In this document: positions 8,510-17,495 of the stretch, one piece after another
How positions within the stretch are numbered: the stretch's first letter is position 1
Layout: each line of letters starts with the position of its first letter
From: Fusobacterium sp. FSA-380-WT-3A
GTDB taxonomy: Bacteria; Fusobacteriota; Fusobacteriia; Fusobacteriales; Fusobacteriaceae
Assembly (NCBI RefSeq): GCF_012843705.1
Contig: NZ_JABAFQ010000013.1
Coordinates: forward strand, 1-51,734
Reading direction: 5' to 3'
DNA length: 51,734 bases
Made by a program: the position numbers and the translations under genes
The notes under the pieces: generated by a model
The model's database searches: none
Told to the model about the DNA's origin: nothing
Seen by the model: the letters and a program-made list of their open reading frames with translations, nothing else

Positions 8510-9613
8510 TTATTGAATGTTTATTTCTAAAATATTTTCTTGTTTATTTGTATCCATATCTAAAGCTTGATATTTTACTTTTTCAAAATCAATTTTTTTT
8601 AAGTCAATCTTTCTTATTTGACTGTTGTACATAGTCTTATAATAAAATTCTTTATTATTCAAATCACTTACAGCAGTCCATTGTGTAGCACTAATAACAT
8701 CCTTTGGAATATGATTTTTGTATTCTTTAGGAAATTCAGCTTCAATAGGAATATCAAAATTATTTAAAATATGAAATGCTTTATTTACAGCAAGTTGTGA
8801 ATTTTCTGGATTTCCAACTGAATTTAAATAGAAAAATGCTCTTATAAATCTTGAAGGAGGAGTTATATCTCCAGGTAAACCTAAAGCACCTGTTCCAGCT
8901 CCGAAAGAAAATATTTTTTCTTCATTAAATTCAAAAGAAGGGGCATTCCCAGTATAAAGATTAATATAATTATTTAGATTTTTTATATGCCAAGGATAAT
9001 CTGGAGAATTTGTTAAAACGCCCACTTTATTTTCATATATTTTAATTTCTCCATTATTGATAATTTCAATAACAATATTTTTTCCAAAAGAATCAGATAC
9101 TCTCCAATGTGCAGTAGGTAGAGGATTTCCCTTCTCATCAAATCCAATATTAACTATTTTTATATTTTTTAATCCATCAATAACTTCATCTACAGAAGAA
9201 AAATTTGAAAGTATCCAACCAACTAATTCTACATCAGCAATAGATTTGTTAGAATACTTTTGATTGTATCTTTCTAAGCTTCCATAGTGAGGAAAATAAA
9301 ATAAACCAGCATTCAATCCTTTTTCATTAATTCCTTCTCCAATAAATTTATCTAAGACTACAGTAGCACCAACAAAACCATATTTAGAATTCCATTTAAG
9401 TCCATTTTCTTTTCCATCTGGAGTAAGAGAAATATATTCTTTTCCTCTAGGAGAAATAACAATTTTACTATTAAGATTACTTTCACCATATTCTATGGTT
9501 CTTCCTTGAATAAAATTTTTGTCTTGAGTTTTTATACTAATTCCTGTACAACCAAAAGAAAATAGTGATATACAAAAAAATATTCCAACAATAGATAATA
9601 AAAAATTTAACAT
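8510..9613 (-). CDS. Exported linear amide C-N hydrolase (choloylglycine hydrolase/penicillin V acylase family)
   Basis: This 367-residue protein belongs to the Ntn hydrolases of the choloylglycine hydrolase family. A hydrophobic signal sequence (residues 1-21) ends directly before Cys22, the expected N-terminal nucleophile, in GCTGISIKT. The family Arg follows in IQGRTIEYG (Arg38). Other family positions are visible: LTNSPDYPWH (Asn175 equivalent) and PPSRFIRAFF (Arg228 equivalent). Family members cleave conjugated bile salts, penicillin V or N-acyl homoserine lactones. Exported Gram-negative members are more often acylases for penicillin V or acyl-homoserine lactones, so I do not call it a bile salt hydrolase. 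It is transcribed alone, between two terminator-like regions. Confidence 0.85.
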   Translation of the reverse strand: MLNFLLSIVGIFFCISLFSFGCTGISIKTQDKNFIQGRTIEYGESNLNSKIVISPRGKEYISLTPDGKENGLKWNSKYGFVGATVVLDKFIGEGINEKGLNAGLFYFPHYGSLERYNQKYSNKSIADVELVGWILSNFSSVDEVIDGLKNIKIVNIGFDEKGNPLPTAHWRVSDSFGKNIVIEIINNGEIKIYENKVGVLTNSPDYPWHIKNLNNYINLYTGNAPSFEFNEEKIFSFGAGTGALGLPGDITPPSRFIRAFFYLNSVGNPENSQLAVNKAFHILNNFDIPIEAEFPKEYKNHIPKDVISATQWTAVSDLNNKEFYYKTMYNSQIRKIDLKKIDFEKVKYQALDMDTNKQENILEINIQ

Positions 9614-9773
9614 ATTTCCTCCTCTTTAAATATTAGTTATAACAATTTTTAGACTTGTATAATTAAAATAAGGTTTATTTTTTATATATTTTATAATTTC
9701 TAAAATAAAGTGATGATTTTTTTTAAAAAATATAGTAAAATATATTTAGAAACATTGTTGTATAGGTGATACT

Positions 9774-10379
9774 GTGGAAAAATTATTACATTCAATTGAT
9801 ATAATTGCTTTATATAAAATAATAATTATGTTTATAGCTTTTAATGTAGGAATAAAATTTCCTGATTGGGATTTTCAATTAAATTTGAAACATAGAAATA
9901 TAATAACACATAGTCCAATTATTTTATTAATATTTTTACAATTTTATCAACTTGATAAGAGTGAGTTTCTTAGAGTTTTTATAAGTAGTTTTTCAATGGC
10001 AATGGCAGTACATTTTATTTTTGATATTTTTCCAAAAGGTTGGTCAAGAGGTGCTTTATTACACGTTCCAATTTTAAAATTAGAGCTTAGTCCAAATATA
10101 TCAAAACTTAGTTTTTTTATTTTTATAATAATATCTATGTTTATATGTTTAAATACTACTGAAAATTTTGAAGAATACATAGTTCTTGGAATTTTTTCAA
10201 TGATAAAAATAATAAGAGATATAAAAAGAGAAGGAAAAATAATTAGACCTTTTCTATTATTTTTGTTGTTTTTTTGTTTATTAGGTAGTATGAAATATAA
10301 AGAATTTGAGAGGAAAATGATTAAAAGTAGCTCAATTTTAGTTAAAAAAATTGACAAAATAAGTAAAAAAATAATATAA
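9774..10379 (+). CDS. YdjM-like inner membrane protein (putative metal-dependent hydrolase)
   Basis: This 201-residue membrane protein has about four to five hydrophobic segments. The family signal is the pair FPDWDF and HRNIITHSPIILL near residues 29-50, plus AVHFIFDIFPKGW near residues 78-90; spaced Asp and His residues of this kind characterise the YdjM/YbcI family of membrane-bound predicted metal-dependent hydrolases. No substrate is known. The start is a GTG at 9774 with a TAGGTGA site upstream. The -35/-10 of the following transketolase operon lies inside its last codons, so the two are independently transcribed. Family assignment is moderate. Confidence 0.6.
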   Translation: MEKLLHSIDIIALYKIIIMFIAFNVGIKFPDWDFQLNLKHRNIITHSPIILLIFLQFYQLDKSEFLRVFISSFSMAMAVHFIFDIFPKGWSRGALLHVPILKLELSPNISKLSFFIFIIISMFICLNTTENFEEYIVLGIFSMIKIIRDIKREGKIIRPFLLFLLFFCLLGSMKYKEFERKMIKSSSILVKKIDKISKKII

Positions 10380-10380
10380 T
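10351..10380 (+). promoter_or_regulatory. Promoter of the transketolase operon
   Basis: TTGACA (10351-10356) and TATAAT (10375-10380) with 18-base spacing overlap the end of the upstream gene and lie about 36 bases before the transketolase start. Confidence 0.75.
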
Positions 10381-10416
10381 AAATATATTATTAATATTGA
10401 AAGGGGTAAATTTTAA

Positions 10417-11238
10417 ATGAAGGATATTAATCTTTTATCAACAAAAGCTAATGAAATCAGAAAAGATATTGTTACTATGATTACAGAAGCTAAATCTGGA
10501 CATCCAGGAGGGTCTTTATCAGCAACTGATATTTTAACAACATTATATTTCTATGAAATGAATGTTGACCCAAAAAATTTAAAAATGGAAAATAGAGACA
10601 GATTTGTTTTATCAAAAGGACATGCAGCTCCAGCTCTATATTCTGTGTTAGCAGAGAGAGGATATTTTGATAAAGAAATTCTAAAAACTCTTAGAAAATA
10701 TGGTTCTATTTTACAAGGACATCCTGATATGAAAAAAGTTCCAGGAGTAGAAATTTCTACAGGTTCATTAGGACAAGGATTATCTGTAGCTAATGGAATG
10801 GCATTAAATTCTAAAATTTATAATATAGATTATAGAGTTTATGTATTAATGGGAGATGGAGAAACTCAAGAAGGACAAATTTGGGAAGCAGCTATGACAG
10901 CCTCTCATTACAAATTAGATAACTTATGTGCTTTCATTGATTGTAACAATCTTCAAATAGATGGAAATGTTGATAAAGTGATGAACATAGAGCCAATTTC
11001 TGATAAATGGAGAGCATTTGGTTGGCATGTAATTGAGATAGATGGACATAATTTTGAACAAATTATAGGTGCTCTTGATGAGGCAAAAACAGTAAAAGGA
11101 AAGCCAACTTTAATTGTAGCAAGAACAGTAAAAGGAAAAGGAGTTTCATTTATGGAAAATGTTTGTGGTTTCCATGGAGTAGCTCCAACAAAAGAAGAGT
11201 GTGAAAAAGCTTTAGAAGAATTATCTTGTAATGATTAG
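10417..11238 (+). CDS. Transketolase, N-terminal subunit
   Basis: This 273-residue protein is the thiamine-pyrophosphate binding half of a split transketolase. It carries [18 protein letters not shown] near the N terminus, [13 protein letters not shown], and the TPP/Mg motif [13 protein letters not shown] ending in CNNLQIDG. It works with the C-terminal subunit encoded 39 bases downstream to move two-carbon units between sugar phosphates in the non-oxidative pentose phosphate pathway. The ribosome site AAAGGGG precedes the ATG. The split arrangement is common in anaerobes and is not damage. Confidence 0.95.
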   Translation: MKDINLLSTKANEIRKDIVTMITEAKSGHPGGSLSATDILTTLYFYEMNVDPKNLKMENRDRFVLSKGHAAPALYSVLAERGYFDKEILKTLRKYGSILQGHPDMKKVPGVEISTGSLGQGLSVANGMALNSKIYNIDYRVYVLMGDGETQEGQIWEAAMTASHYKLDNLCAFIDCNNLQIDGNVDKVMNIEPISDKWRAFGWHVIEIDGHNFEQIIGALDEAKTVKGKPTLIVARTVKGKGVSFMENVCGFHGVAPTKEECEKALEELSCND

Positions 11239-11277
11239 TAAAAATAAATTGAGTTTATATTATTTGGAGGAAAAAGA

Positions 11278-12204
11278 ATGATAAAAAAAGCAACGAGAGA
11301 AGCTTATGGAGAAGCTTTAGTTGAACTTGGAAAAATAAATAAAGATGTAGTAGTTTTAGATGCTGACCTTTCTGGGTCAACAAAAACTAGTATGTTTAAA
11401 AAAGTATTTCCAGAAAGACATATTAATGTAGGAATAGCTGAAGCTGATTTAATAGGTACAGCTGCTGGTTTAGCTACATGTGGAAAAGTGGTTTTTGCTT
11501 CAACATTTGCTATGTTTGAGGCTGGACGTGCTTTTGAGCAAATTAGAAATACAGTAGCATATCCAAAATTAAATGTAAAAATAGCTCCAACTCATGCTGG
11601 AATTTCTGTAGGAGAAGATGGAGGTTCACATCAATCTATAGAAGACATTGCTTTAATGAGAAGCATTCCAGGAATGGTAGTATTATCACCAGCTGATGCT
11701 ACAGAAACTAAAAAAATGATTTTTGCAGCAGCTGAATATGAAGGACCTGTATATATTAGAATGGGAAGATTAGGAGTTCCTGTAATATTTGATGAAAATT
11801 ATGATTTTCAAATAGGAGTAGCTAATACTTTAAAAGACGGAAAAGATGTAACAATAGCAGCTACAGGATTATTAACTTATGAAGCTTTAAAAGCAGCTGA
11901 AGAGCTAGAAAAAGAGGGAATTTCAGTAAGAGTAATTAATGTAGGAACAATAAAACCACTTGATGGAGAAACTATTTTAAAAGCAGCTCAAGAAACTAAA
12001 TTTATAGTTACAGCTGAAGAACATTCTGTAATTGGTGGATTAGGTTCAGCTATATCAGAATTTTTATCAGAAGTACATCCAACTAAAATAAAAAAAGTTG
12101 GAATTTATGATAAATTTGGACAAAGTGGAACTGGAAATGAACTTTTAGAGAAATATGAGTTAACTTCAGAAAAACTTATTTCTGTAATAAAAGAGAATTT
12201 ATAA
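11278..12204 (+). CDS. Transketolase, C-terminal subunit
   Basis: This 308-residue protein holds the pyrimidine-binding and C-terminal domains of transketolase, with VVVLDADLSGSTKT, the catalytic-Glu region NVGIAEADLIGTAAGLA, and HAGISVGEDGGSHQSIED. The C-terminal domain begins near residue 185. It pairs with the upstream N-terminal subunit to form the active enzyme. A GGAGG site precedes the ATG and a strong terminator follows, closing a two-gene operon. Confidence 0.95.
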   Translation: MIKKATREAYGEALVELGKINKDVVVLDADLSGSTKTSMFKKVFPERHINVGIAEADLIGTAAGLATCGKVVFASTFAMFEAGRAFEQIRNTVAYPKLNVKIAPTHAGISVGEDGGSHQSIEDIALMRSIPGMVVLSPADATETKKMIFAAAEYEGPVYIRMGRLGVPVIFDENYDFQIGVANTLKDGKDVTIAATGLLTYEALKAAEELEKEGISVRVINVGTIKPLDGETILKAAQETKFIVTAEEHSVIGGLGSAISEFLSEVHPTKIKKVGIYDKFGQSGTGNELLEKYELTSEKLISVIKENL

Positions 12205-12211
12205 TTTTTAT

Positions 12212-12250
12212 TATAGAGGCAAGATATTTATATTTTGCCTCTATATTATT
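12212..12250 (+). terminator. Terminator of the transketolase operon
   Basis: TATAGAGGCAA (12212-12222) pairs perfectly with TTGCCTCTATA (12235-12245), followed by a T-rich stretch. Confidence 0.8.
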
Positions 12251-12281
12251 ATTTTATAGAATTTTATGAGGATGGTAACAT

Positions 12282-13100
12282 ATGCAAAAAGAATCTAGAC
12301 AACTATATATATCTCTTGAAATGATTAAGGTATTTTTAAGTATTATTTTTGCTACTATAATTTACAATTTTTTTATTTCTGGAATATTAAATACAAATAG
12401 CCAAATAAATAGTTTAAGAAATATTGATTTTATATCAGCAGAATTACAAAATAATTTAACTAAAGAACAAAAAAAAGAGTTGGAAATAAAATTACTTAAT
12501 GTTCCTGAAATAAAAAAAGTAACCTATGTTAATAGTTATATAGCCTTTCAAAATTTACAAAAGGATTTAGGAATAGTACTTCCAAAAGGAGATAATCCAC
12601 TTTCTGATTCTTTAAGAATATATGTAAAAAGTATAAATAATATTCAAAAAATTCAAGAAATATTAGATTCTACTCAAGAGATTAAAGAATATTTCTTAGA
12701 TACTACATATTCAGATAATGTAAATAAAAAAATAAAGTTTTTTGAAGTTTTATTAACAGGATTTACTTTAGGAGCAATTTCTTTAATATTTGTAATAGTA
12801 ACAATTGCTTCGTTACAATTTAAAATTGATTATGTAGGTTCCCTTATTAATAATGGATATCATAAAAATCTTTTATTAGCTACAAAACAAATAAATTTAT
12901 TACCATGTAGTTTGGCAATATTAATAGGGTTGATGTTTTTTTCAAATGTATATACATTATGTAGAAATTGGTTTATAGTAAATGATATATCTTCTTCACT
13001 GTTAACTTTACTTCAAATAGCACCAGTACAAATAATAGCAAACATTATTTTAATTGTGCTTATTTGGTTGATTCCTGTGAAAGAAAGATGGGAGAATTAA
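12282..13100 (+). CDS. ftsX: FtsX-like cell division permease
   Basis: This 272-residue protein has the FtsX layout: a cytoplasmic N terminus, one membrane helix at about residues 13-35, a large extracytoplasmic domain at about 36-150, and three further helices in the C-terminal part. The extracytoplasmic domain has the FtsX-like run PKGDNPLSDSLRIYVKS. FtsX couples the ATPase FtsE to periplasmic murein hydrolase activators at the septum. The next gene, three bases away, encodes an EnvC-like protein, which supports the call. No ftsE lies next to it, which is unusual, since ftsE normally precedes and overlaps ftsX. Sequence similarity alone is modest. Confidence 0.75.
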   Translation: MQKESRQLYISLEMIKVFLSIIFATIIYNFFISGILNTNSQINSLRNIDFISAELQNNLTKEQKKELEIKLLNVPEIKKVTYVNSYIAFQNLQKDLGIVLPKGDNPLSDSLRIYVKSINNIQKIQEILDSTQEIKEYFLDTTYSDNVNKKIKFFEVLLTGFTLGAISLIFVIVTIASLQFKIDYVGSLINNGYHKNLLLATKQINLLPCSLAILIGLMFFSNVYTLCRNWFIVNDISSSLLTLLQIAPVQIIANIILIVLIWLIPVKERWEN

Positions 13101-13103
13101 TAA

Positions 13104-14201
13104 ATGAAAAAAATATTTTTATTAATATATATATTAATTTTTTCTATTGGATATTCTAATACTAAGGTTAGTATGACAGATAAACTTAAAAAAATTGATA
13201 TAGAAATAAATAATAAAAAGCAAGAGATAAAAAATATTGATACTAAAAAGAAATCTTTAGAGGAACAAATAGAAGATTTAAGAGTAGATATTTTAAAATT
13301 AAATGGAGAAAAAAGTAAGTTAGAAGAAGAGATAACTGCAACAGAAAAAAAGATTGATTACAGTAATATAAATTTTAATTATAGTCAAAAAGAGTTAGAG
13401 AGAAAAAAAGCTGAATTTAGTGCCAAAATCATAGCTTGGAATAGAAGAAAGAACAATAATCTTTCTTTTGAAGAAGAGGTAATGTTGAAAAAACAATTTG
13501 GAAAAATTCTTTATGATGATGTAAAGAAAATTAATCATATTTCAAAAGTAAAAAAAGATATTGCTCTAGTTAGTTATGATATAGAAGAGGAAAAGAAAAA
13601 GTTAAGTGGACTAAAAAATAGTTTAAATAAAAAAATTAGAGATATAGGTAGTAAAGAAAAAGAAAAAAATACTCTTATAGCTAAATTAAACTCTGAAAGA
13701 AATAAACATGTAACAACTCTTACAAGTTTAGAAAAAGAGAAAGAACGTATACAAAAAGAAATAGAAAAAATATTACAAGCACAAGTGTCTACAGGAAAAA
13801 AAGTAGATTATAGTATAGCCATTAAAGGTATAGGAAAAGGAGTAAATCCTTTACCAAATGGAAAAGTGGTTGTTAAATTTAAAGAAAATAAAACAAAGAA
13901 TATAGTAAGTAATGGAGTTGAAATTTTAGATAAATTAGGTTCTCCAGTAAAGGCTACACATGGTGGAAAAGTTATATATGCTGGAAAAATACAAGGACTT
14001 GGAAAAGTTATAATGATAAACTATGGATATAATACAATAGGGGTTTATGGAAACTTAATTTCTACTAAGGTAAAATTAAATGAAACAGTAAAACAAGGAG
14101 AAAATATAGGAGTTTTAGGTTTTGCAATGGATGGAAAACCTGTTCTTTATTATGAAGTTAGACTAAATCTTAAACCTATAAATCCAATAAATGTATTATA
14201 G
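13104..14201 (+). CDS. EnvC-like murein hydrolase activator with degenerate LytM domain
   Basis: This 365-residue protein has a signal peptide (residues 1-18), a long Lys/Glu-rich coiled coil at about 22-225, and a C-terminal M23/LytM fold at about 265-365. This matches EnvC, which uses the coiled coil to contact FtsX and the LytM domain to activate amidases. The metal site is lost: the motif that reads YxHL in active enzymes is VYGNL here, and the HLHFEVR signature is LYYEVR. It should therefore be an activator rather than a peptidase. It lies three bases after the ftsX-like gene. Start ATG has a weak site and is probably translationally coupled. Confidence 0.85.
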   Translation: MKKIFLLIYILIFSIGYSNTKVSMTDKLKKIDIEINNKKQEIKNIDTKKKSLEEQIEDLRVDILKLNGEKSKLEEEITATEKKIDYSNINFNYSQKELERKKAEFSAKIIAWNRRKNNNLSFEEEVMLKKQFGKILYDDVKKINHISKVKKDIALVSYDIEEEKKKLSGLKNSLNKKIRDIGSKEKEKNTLIAKLNSERNKHVTTLTSLEKEKERIQKEIEKILQAQVSTGKKVDYSIAIKGIGKGVNPLPNGKVVVKFKENKTKNIVSNGVEILDKLGSPVKATHGGKVIYAGKIQGLGKVIMINYGYNTIGVYGNLISTKVKLNETVKQGENIGVLGFAMDGKPVLYYEVRLNLKPINPINVL

Positions 14202-14218
14202 ATTTTAGGAGAAAAGTT

Positions 14219-15025
14219 ATGGGAGAAAAATGTGTTATTTTTTATAATTCAAATAAAGCTAAAGCAGTGGAAATTTATACTGAGTTAAAAAAATTTTTAA
14301 AAGAAAGAGGAGTAACTTTATTATTGCCTAATGAAATAGAGGAAGCTACTTTTTCTATTGTTATAGGTGGAGATGGAACTTTGCTTAGAGCATCTAAAGA
14401 AATTATAAAAAAAGATAATATTCCTGTTATTGCAATAAATGCTGGAAGTCTAGGTTTTTTAACTGAAATAAAAGAAATTGAAGCAAGAAAAATATGTGAA
14501 AACTATTTAAATAAAGATTATGAAATATGTAAAAGAGGTTTATTGGAATTAAAAATAAATAATGATGTTTACAATGTTTTAAATGAAATAGTTATTTCAA
14601 CAGGAAGATTGGATAAAAAATTAATGTCTGTAGATATTTTTACAGATAGAGGAAAGGTAAATACCTATATAGGAGATGGAGTTATAATAGCTTCTCCTAC
14701 TGGTTCAACTGCTTATTCTTTGTCAGCTGGTGGGCCAATAGTGTCATATAGATTAGATGCTTTTATAATAACTCCTATTTCTCCACATAATTTGTCAACT
14801 AGAACAATAATTTTATCTTCTGATGAAATAATTAAAGCTAAAGTTAATTATAGTGATATAAATAATTTCTTGATGATAGATGGTGATTTTATTAAGAAGC
14901 TAACTATGGAAGACGATATTGAAATAAAATATTCAAATAAAAAATTAAATTTAGTTTTACCAAAAGATAGAAATTATTACTCTGTATTGAAAGAAAAATT
15001 AAAATGGGGGGATAATCTATTTTAA
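14219..15025 (+). CDS. nadK: NAD kinase
   Basis: This 268-residue protein is a standard NAD/NADH kinase. It has the GGDGTLLRA motif at residues 50-58, the NAGSLGFLTE motif near 80-90, and the GDGVIIASPTGSTAYSLSAGGPI segment near 145-167. It makes NADP from NAD and ATP in the cytoplasm. An AGGAG site precedes the ATG. The next gene begins at the base directly after its stop codon. Confidence 0.97.
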   Translation: MGEKCVIFYNSNKAKAVEIYTELKKFLKERGVTLLLPNEIEEATFSIVIGGDGTLLRASKEIIKKDNIPVIAINAGSLGFLTEIKEIEARKICENYLNKDYEICKRGLLELKINNDVYNVLNEIVISTGRLDKKLMSVDIFTDRGKVNTYIGDGVIIASPTGSTAYSLSAGGPIVSYRLDAFIITPISPHNLSTRTIILSSDEIIKAKVNYSDINNFLMIDGDFIKKLTMEDDIEIKYSNKKLNLVLPKDRNYYSVLKEKLKWGDNLF

Positions 15026-15811
15026 ATGAAAGTAGGGTTTATACAATTTGATGTTAAAAAGAATTTTGAAATAAATTTTAATATCATAGAGAAGCATTTA
15101 GAAAATTTAAAATGTGATTTAATTGTGTTGCCAGAATTAGCTTTAAGTGGTTATCTCTTTAAAGATAAGGAAGAATTAAAAAGCAAGGGAATAATTATTG
15201 AAAAAAGTCAAGAAATAGAAAAAATAAAAAAATTATCTGAAAAATTTCAATGTATTATGATTTTAGGGATAGTAGAGAGATTAGAAGATAAATTTTATAA
15301 TACAGCAATAATTATTTCAAAAGGAAAATATATAGGAAAATATCAAAAAATACACCTTTCTGATTTTGAAAAAAATTTTTTTGAAAGTGGAAAAGAAAAT
15401 AAAGTTTTTGATGTTGATGGAGTAAAAATTGGAGTTCAAATCTGTTTTGATTTATGGTTTTCTGAAATTTCAAGGGAACAAATAAGAGAAAGAGCAGATA
15501 TATTAGTTGTGCTTGGAAATTTTGGTGGTGAAACGACTGCTAATATTTTGCCAATTCGAGCCATAGAAAATTTGACTCCAATTATTCTATGTAATAGAGT
15601 AGGAGAAGAAAATATAATTTTTAATTCAGAATCTATAAATACCTTTTTTATAGGGAAAAGTATGGTTGTAGATAGAAATGGAAAAGTTTTAATAGAACCA
15701 AAAGAAAAAATAGAAATAAGTGAAGTAGTAGATATAAAATTAAAAAAAGAAAAATCTAATATAATTTGTAAAAATTTTTTTGAAGAGATTGATTTTCATT
15801 ATAATAAATAG
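15026..15811 (+). CDS. Nitrilase-superfamily carbon-nitrogen hydrolase
   Basis: The 261-residue protein has the complete Glu-Lys-Cys triad of the nitrilase superfamily: Glu37 in LPELALSGY, Lys108 in YQKIHLSDFE and Cys140 in VQICFDLWF. These enzymes hydrolyse small amides such as omega-amides. Its closest likely role is a general amidase; the substrate is not evident. It starts immediately after the nadK stop and uses the GGGGG at the nadK end as ribosome site, so its translation is coupled. Confidence 0.9.
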   Translation: MKVGFIQFDVKKNFEINFNIIEKHLENLKCDLIVLPELALSGYLFKDKEELKSKGIIIEKSQEIEKIKKLSEKFQCIMILGIVERLEDKFYNTAIIISKGKYIGKYQKIHLSDFEKNFFESGKENKVFDVDGVKIGVQICFDLWFSEISREQIRERADILVVLGNFGGETTANILPIRAIENLTPIILCNRVGEENIIFNSESINTFFIGKSMVVDRNGKVLIEPKEKIEISEVVDIKLKKEKSNIICKNFFEEIDFHYNK

Positions 15812-15832
15812 AGAGTAGGGGGACAGAAATTT

Positions 15833-17494
15833 ATGTTAAGAGAATTATTAATTGAAAATTTAGCAATAATAGAAAAATTAAATCTTGAATTTGGAGATGG
15901 ATTAATAACTCTTACAGGAGAAACAGGAGCAGGAAAATCAATTATTTTAAATGGAATAAATTTACTTTTAGGAGAAAAAGCTTCAATTGATATGCTTCGT
16001 AGTGGAGAAAAACAACTTGTAGCTCAGGGCGTTTTTGAAGTAAATAATGAACAAAAAAATGAATTGGAAAAATTGGATATAGAAGTAGAAAATGATGAGG
16101 TTATAATTAGAAGAACTTTAGATGCTCAAGGAAAAGAAAAATCTTATGTAAATGGAGCTAGAGTTCCTAGAACTAGATTAAAAGAGGTAATGAAATCTTT
16201 AGTTGATATAGTTGGACAACATTCTCATCAAATGCTTTTAAATAAAGAAAATCATATAAAACTTTTAGATAAGTTTATCGAAGAAGAAGCAGTAGATATA
16301 AGAAAAAAAATAGAATTTTCTTTAGATAAATATAGTGAAGTTTGTGAAAAAATAAAAGAGATAGAAAAAGAAAAAAATGAAACTGCAGAGAAAAAAGAAT
16401 TCTATGAATTTCAATTAGATGAGATTGAAAAAGCAAATTTAAAAGTAGGAGAGGATATTGATTTAGAAAATGAATATAAACTGCTTTTTAATGCTGGAAA
16501 AATAAAGGAAAAGCTTTCTATTTCTGAATTTCAACTAAAAAATGATGAGATAAATGCTTTGGATATAATATACTCTTGTAAAAAACAAATAGAAGCAATA
16601 GTGGATTATGGAAAAGATTTTGAAGAAATTTATGAACAAATAGAAAGAGTTTATTATGATTTAGAAGACTGTGTGTCTACTATAGAGCAACTAGAAAGTG
16701 ATATAGAAATAGATGAGCATAGATTAGAAGAGGTAGTATCAAGATTAAATCTTATAGAGAAATTAAAAAATAAATATGGTTCTACTATAGAAGAGATATT
16801 AGAATTTGTAGAAAATATAAGTAGTAAATTGAGAACATTAGATGATAATAATTATCAAACATCTTTATTAGAAAAAGAGAGAGAAAAATATAAAAAAGAT
16901 TATTGGGATGCTGCTTTTCAGTTGAGAGAAGTGAGAAAAAAATTTATTAAAAAAATAGAAGAAAATTTAGGAAAAGAATTAGATTTTCTTAATATGAAAA
17001 ATGCCAAATTGGATATAAAATTAGAAGAAAAAGAGATTATGTCAAAAAATGGTTCTGATACCATAGAGTTTTTTATAACTACTAATATTGGACAGCCACC
17101 AAAACCACTACAAAAAATTGCTTCTGGTGGAGAGGTAAGTAGAATAATGTTAGCTTTAAAAGTTATATTTTCTCATGTAGATAATATCCCTATTCTTATT
17201 TTTGATGAAATTGATACAGGTGTTGGTGGAGAAACAGTAAGAAAAATTGCTGAAAAACTTAGAGAGATTGGAAAAAATGCTCAAGTTATATGTATAACTC
17301 ATTCTCCAGCAATAGCTTCTAAAGCCCATGAACAATATTATATTGAAAAAAATATAAAAAATGGAACTACTTTTACCTCTGTTAAAAAGTTATCTGATAA
17401 AGAAAGAATATATGAAATAGCTCGTATGTTAGCTGGAGAAAGTATATCAGACTCTGTGTTAAAACATGCAGAAGAGTTATTGAATGAGGAATAA
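15833..17494 (+). CDS. recN: DNA repair protein RecN
   Basis: This 553-residue SMC-like ATPase has the Walker A GETGAGKSIILNGI near residues 29-42, VDIVGQHSHQMLL near 120-132, a central coiled coil, the ABC signature SGGEVSRIMLALK near 430, and Walker B ILIFDEIDTGVGGE. RecN acts early in recombinational repair of double-strand breaks. It overlaps or abuts the degenerate recombinase gene downstream. Confidence 0.97.
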   Translation: MLRELLIENLAIIEKLNLEFGDGLITLTGETGAGKSIILNGINLLLGEKASIDMLRSGEKQLVAQGVFEVNNEQKNELEKLDIEVENDEVIIRRTLDAQGKEKSYVNGARVPRTRLKEVMKSLVDIVGQHSHQMLLNKENHIKLLDKFIEEEAVDIRKKIEFSLDKYSEVCEKIKEIEKEKNETAEKKEFYEFQLDEIEKANLKVGEDIDLENEYKLLFNAGKIKEKLSISEFQLKNDEINALDIIYSCKKQIEAIVDYGKDFEEIYEQIERVYYDLEDCVSTIEQLESDIEIDEHRLEEVVSRLNLIEKLKNKYGSTIEEILEFVENISSKLRTLDDNNYQTSLLEKEREKYKKDYWDAAFQLREVRKKFIKKIEENLGKELDFLNMKNAKLDIKLEEKEIMSKNGSDTIEFFITTNIGQPPKPLQKIASGGEVSRIMLALKVIFSHVDNIPILIFDEIDTGVGGETVRKIAEKLREIGKNAQVICITHSPAIASKAHEQYYIEKNIKNGTTFTSVKKLSDKERIYEIARMLAGESISDSVLKHAEELLNEE

Positions 17495-17495
17495 T

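Noticed and set aside
8510-9613. Bile salt hydrolase
   Set aside because: The family is right, but the export signal and lack of substrate-specific evidence make a penicillin V or acyl-homoserine lactone acylase at least as likely.
9947-10357. A minus-strand reading frame of 136 codons opposite the YdjM-like gene
   Set aside because: The plus-strand frame has the recognisable His/Asp family motifs; the antisense frame resembles nothing and has no ribosome site.
10417-12204. Transketolase broken in two by a mutation
   Set aside because: The two reading frames have separate ribosome sites and the known split-subunit boundary.
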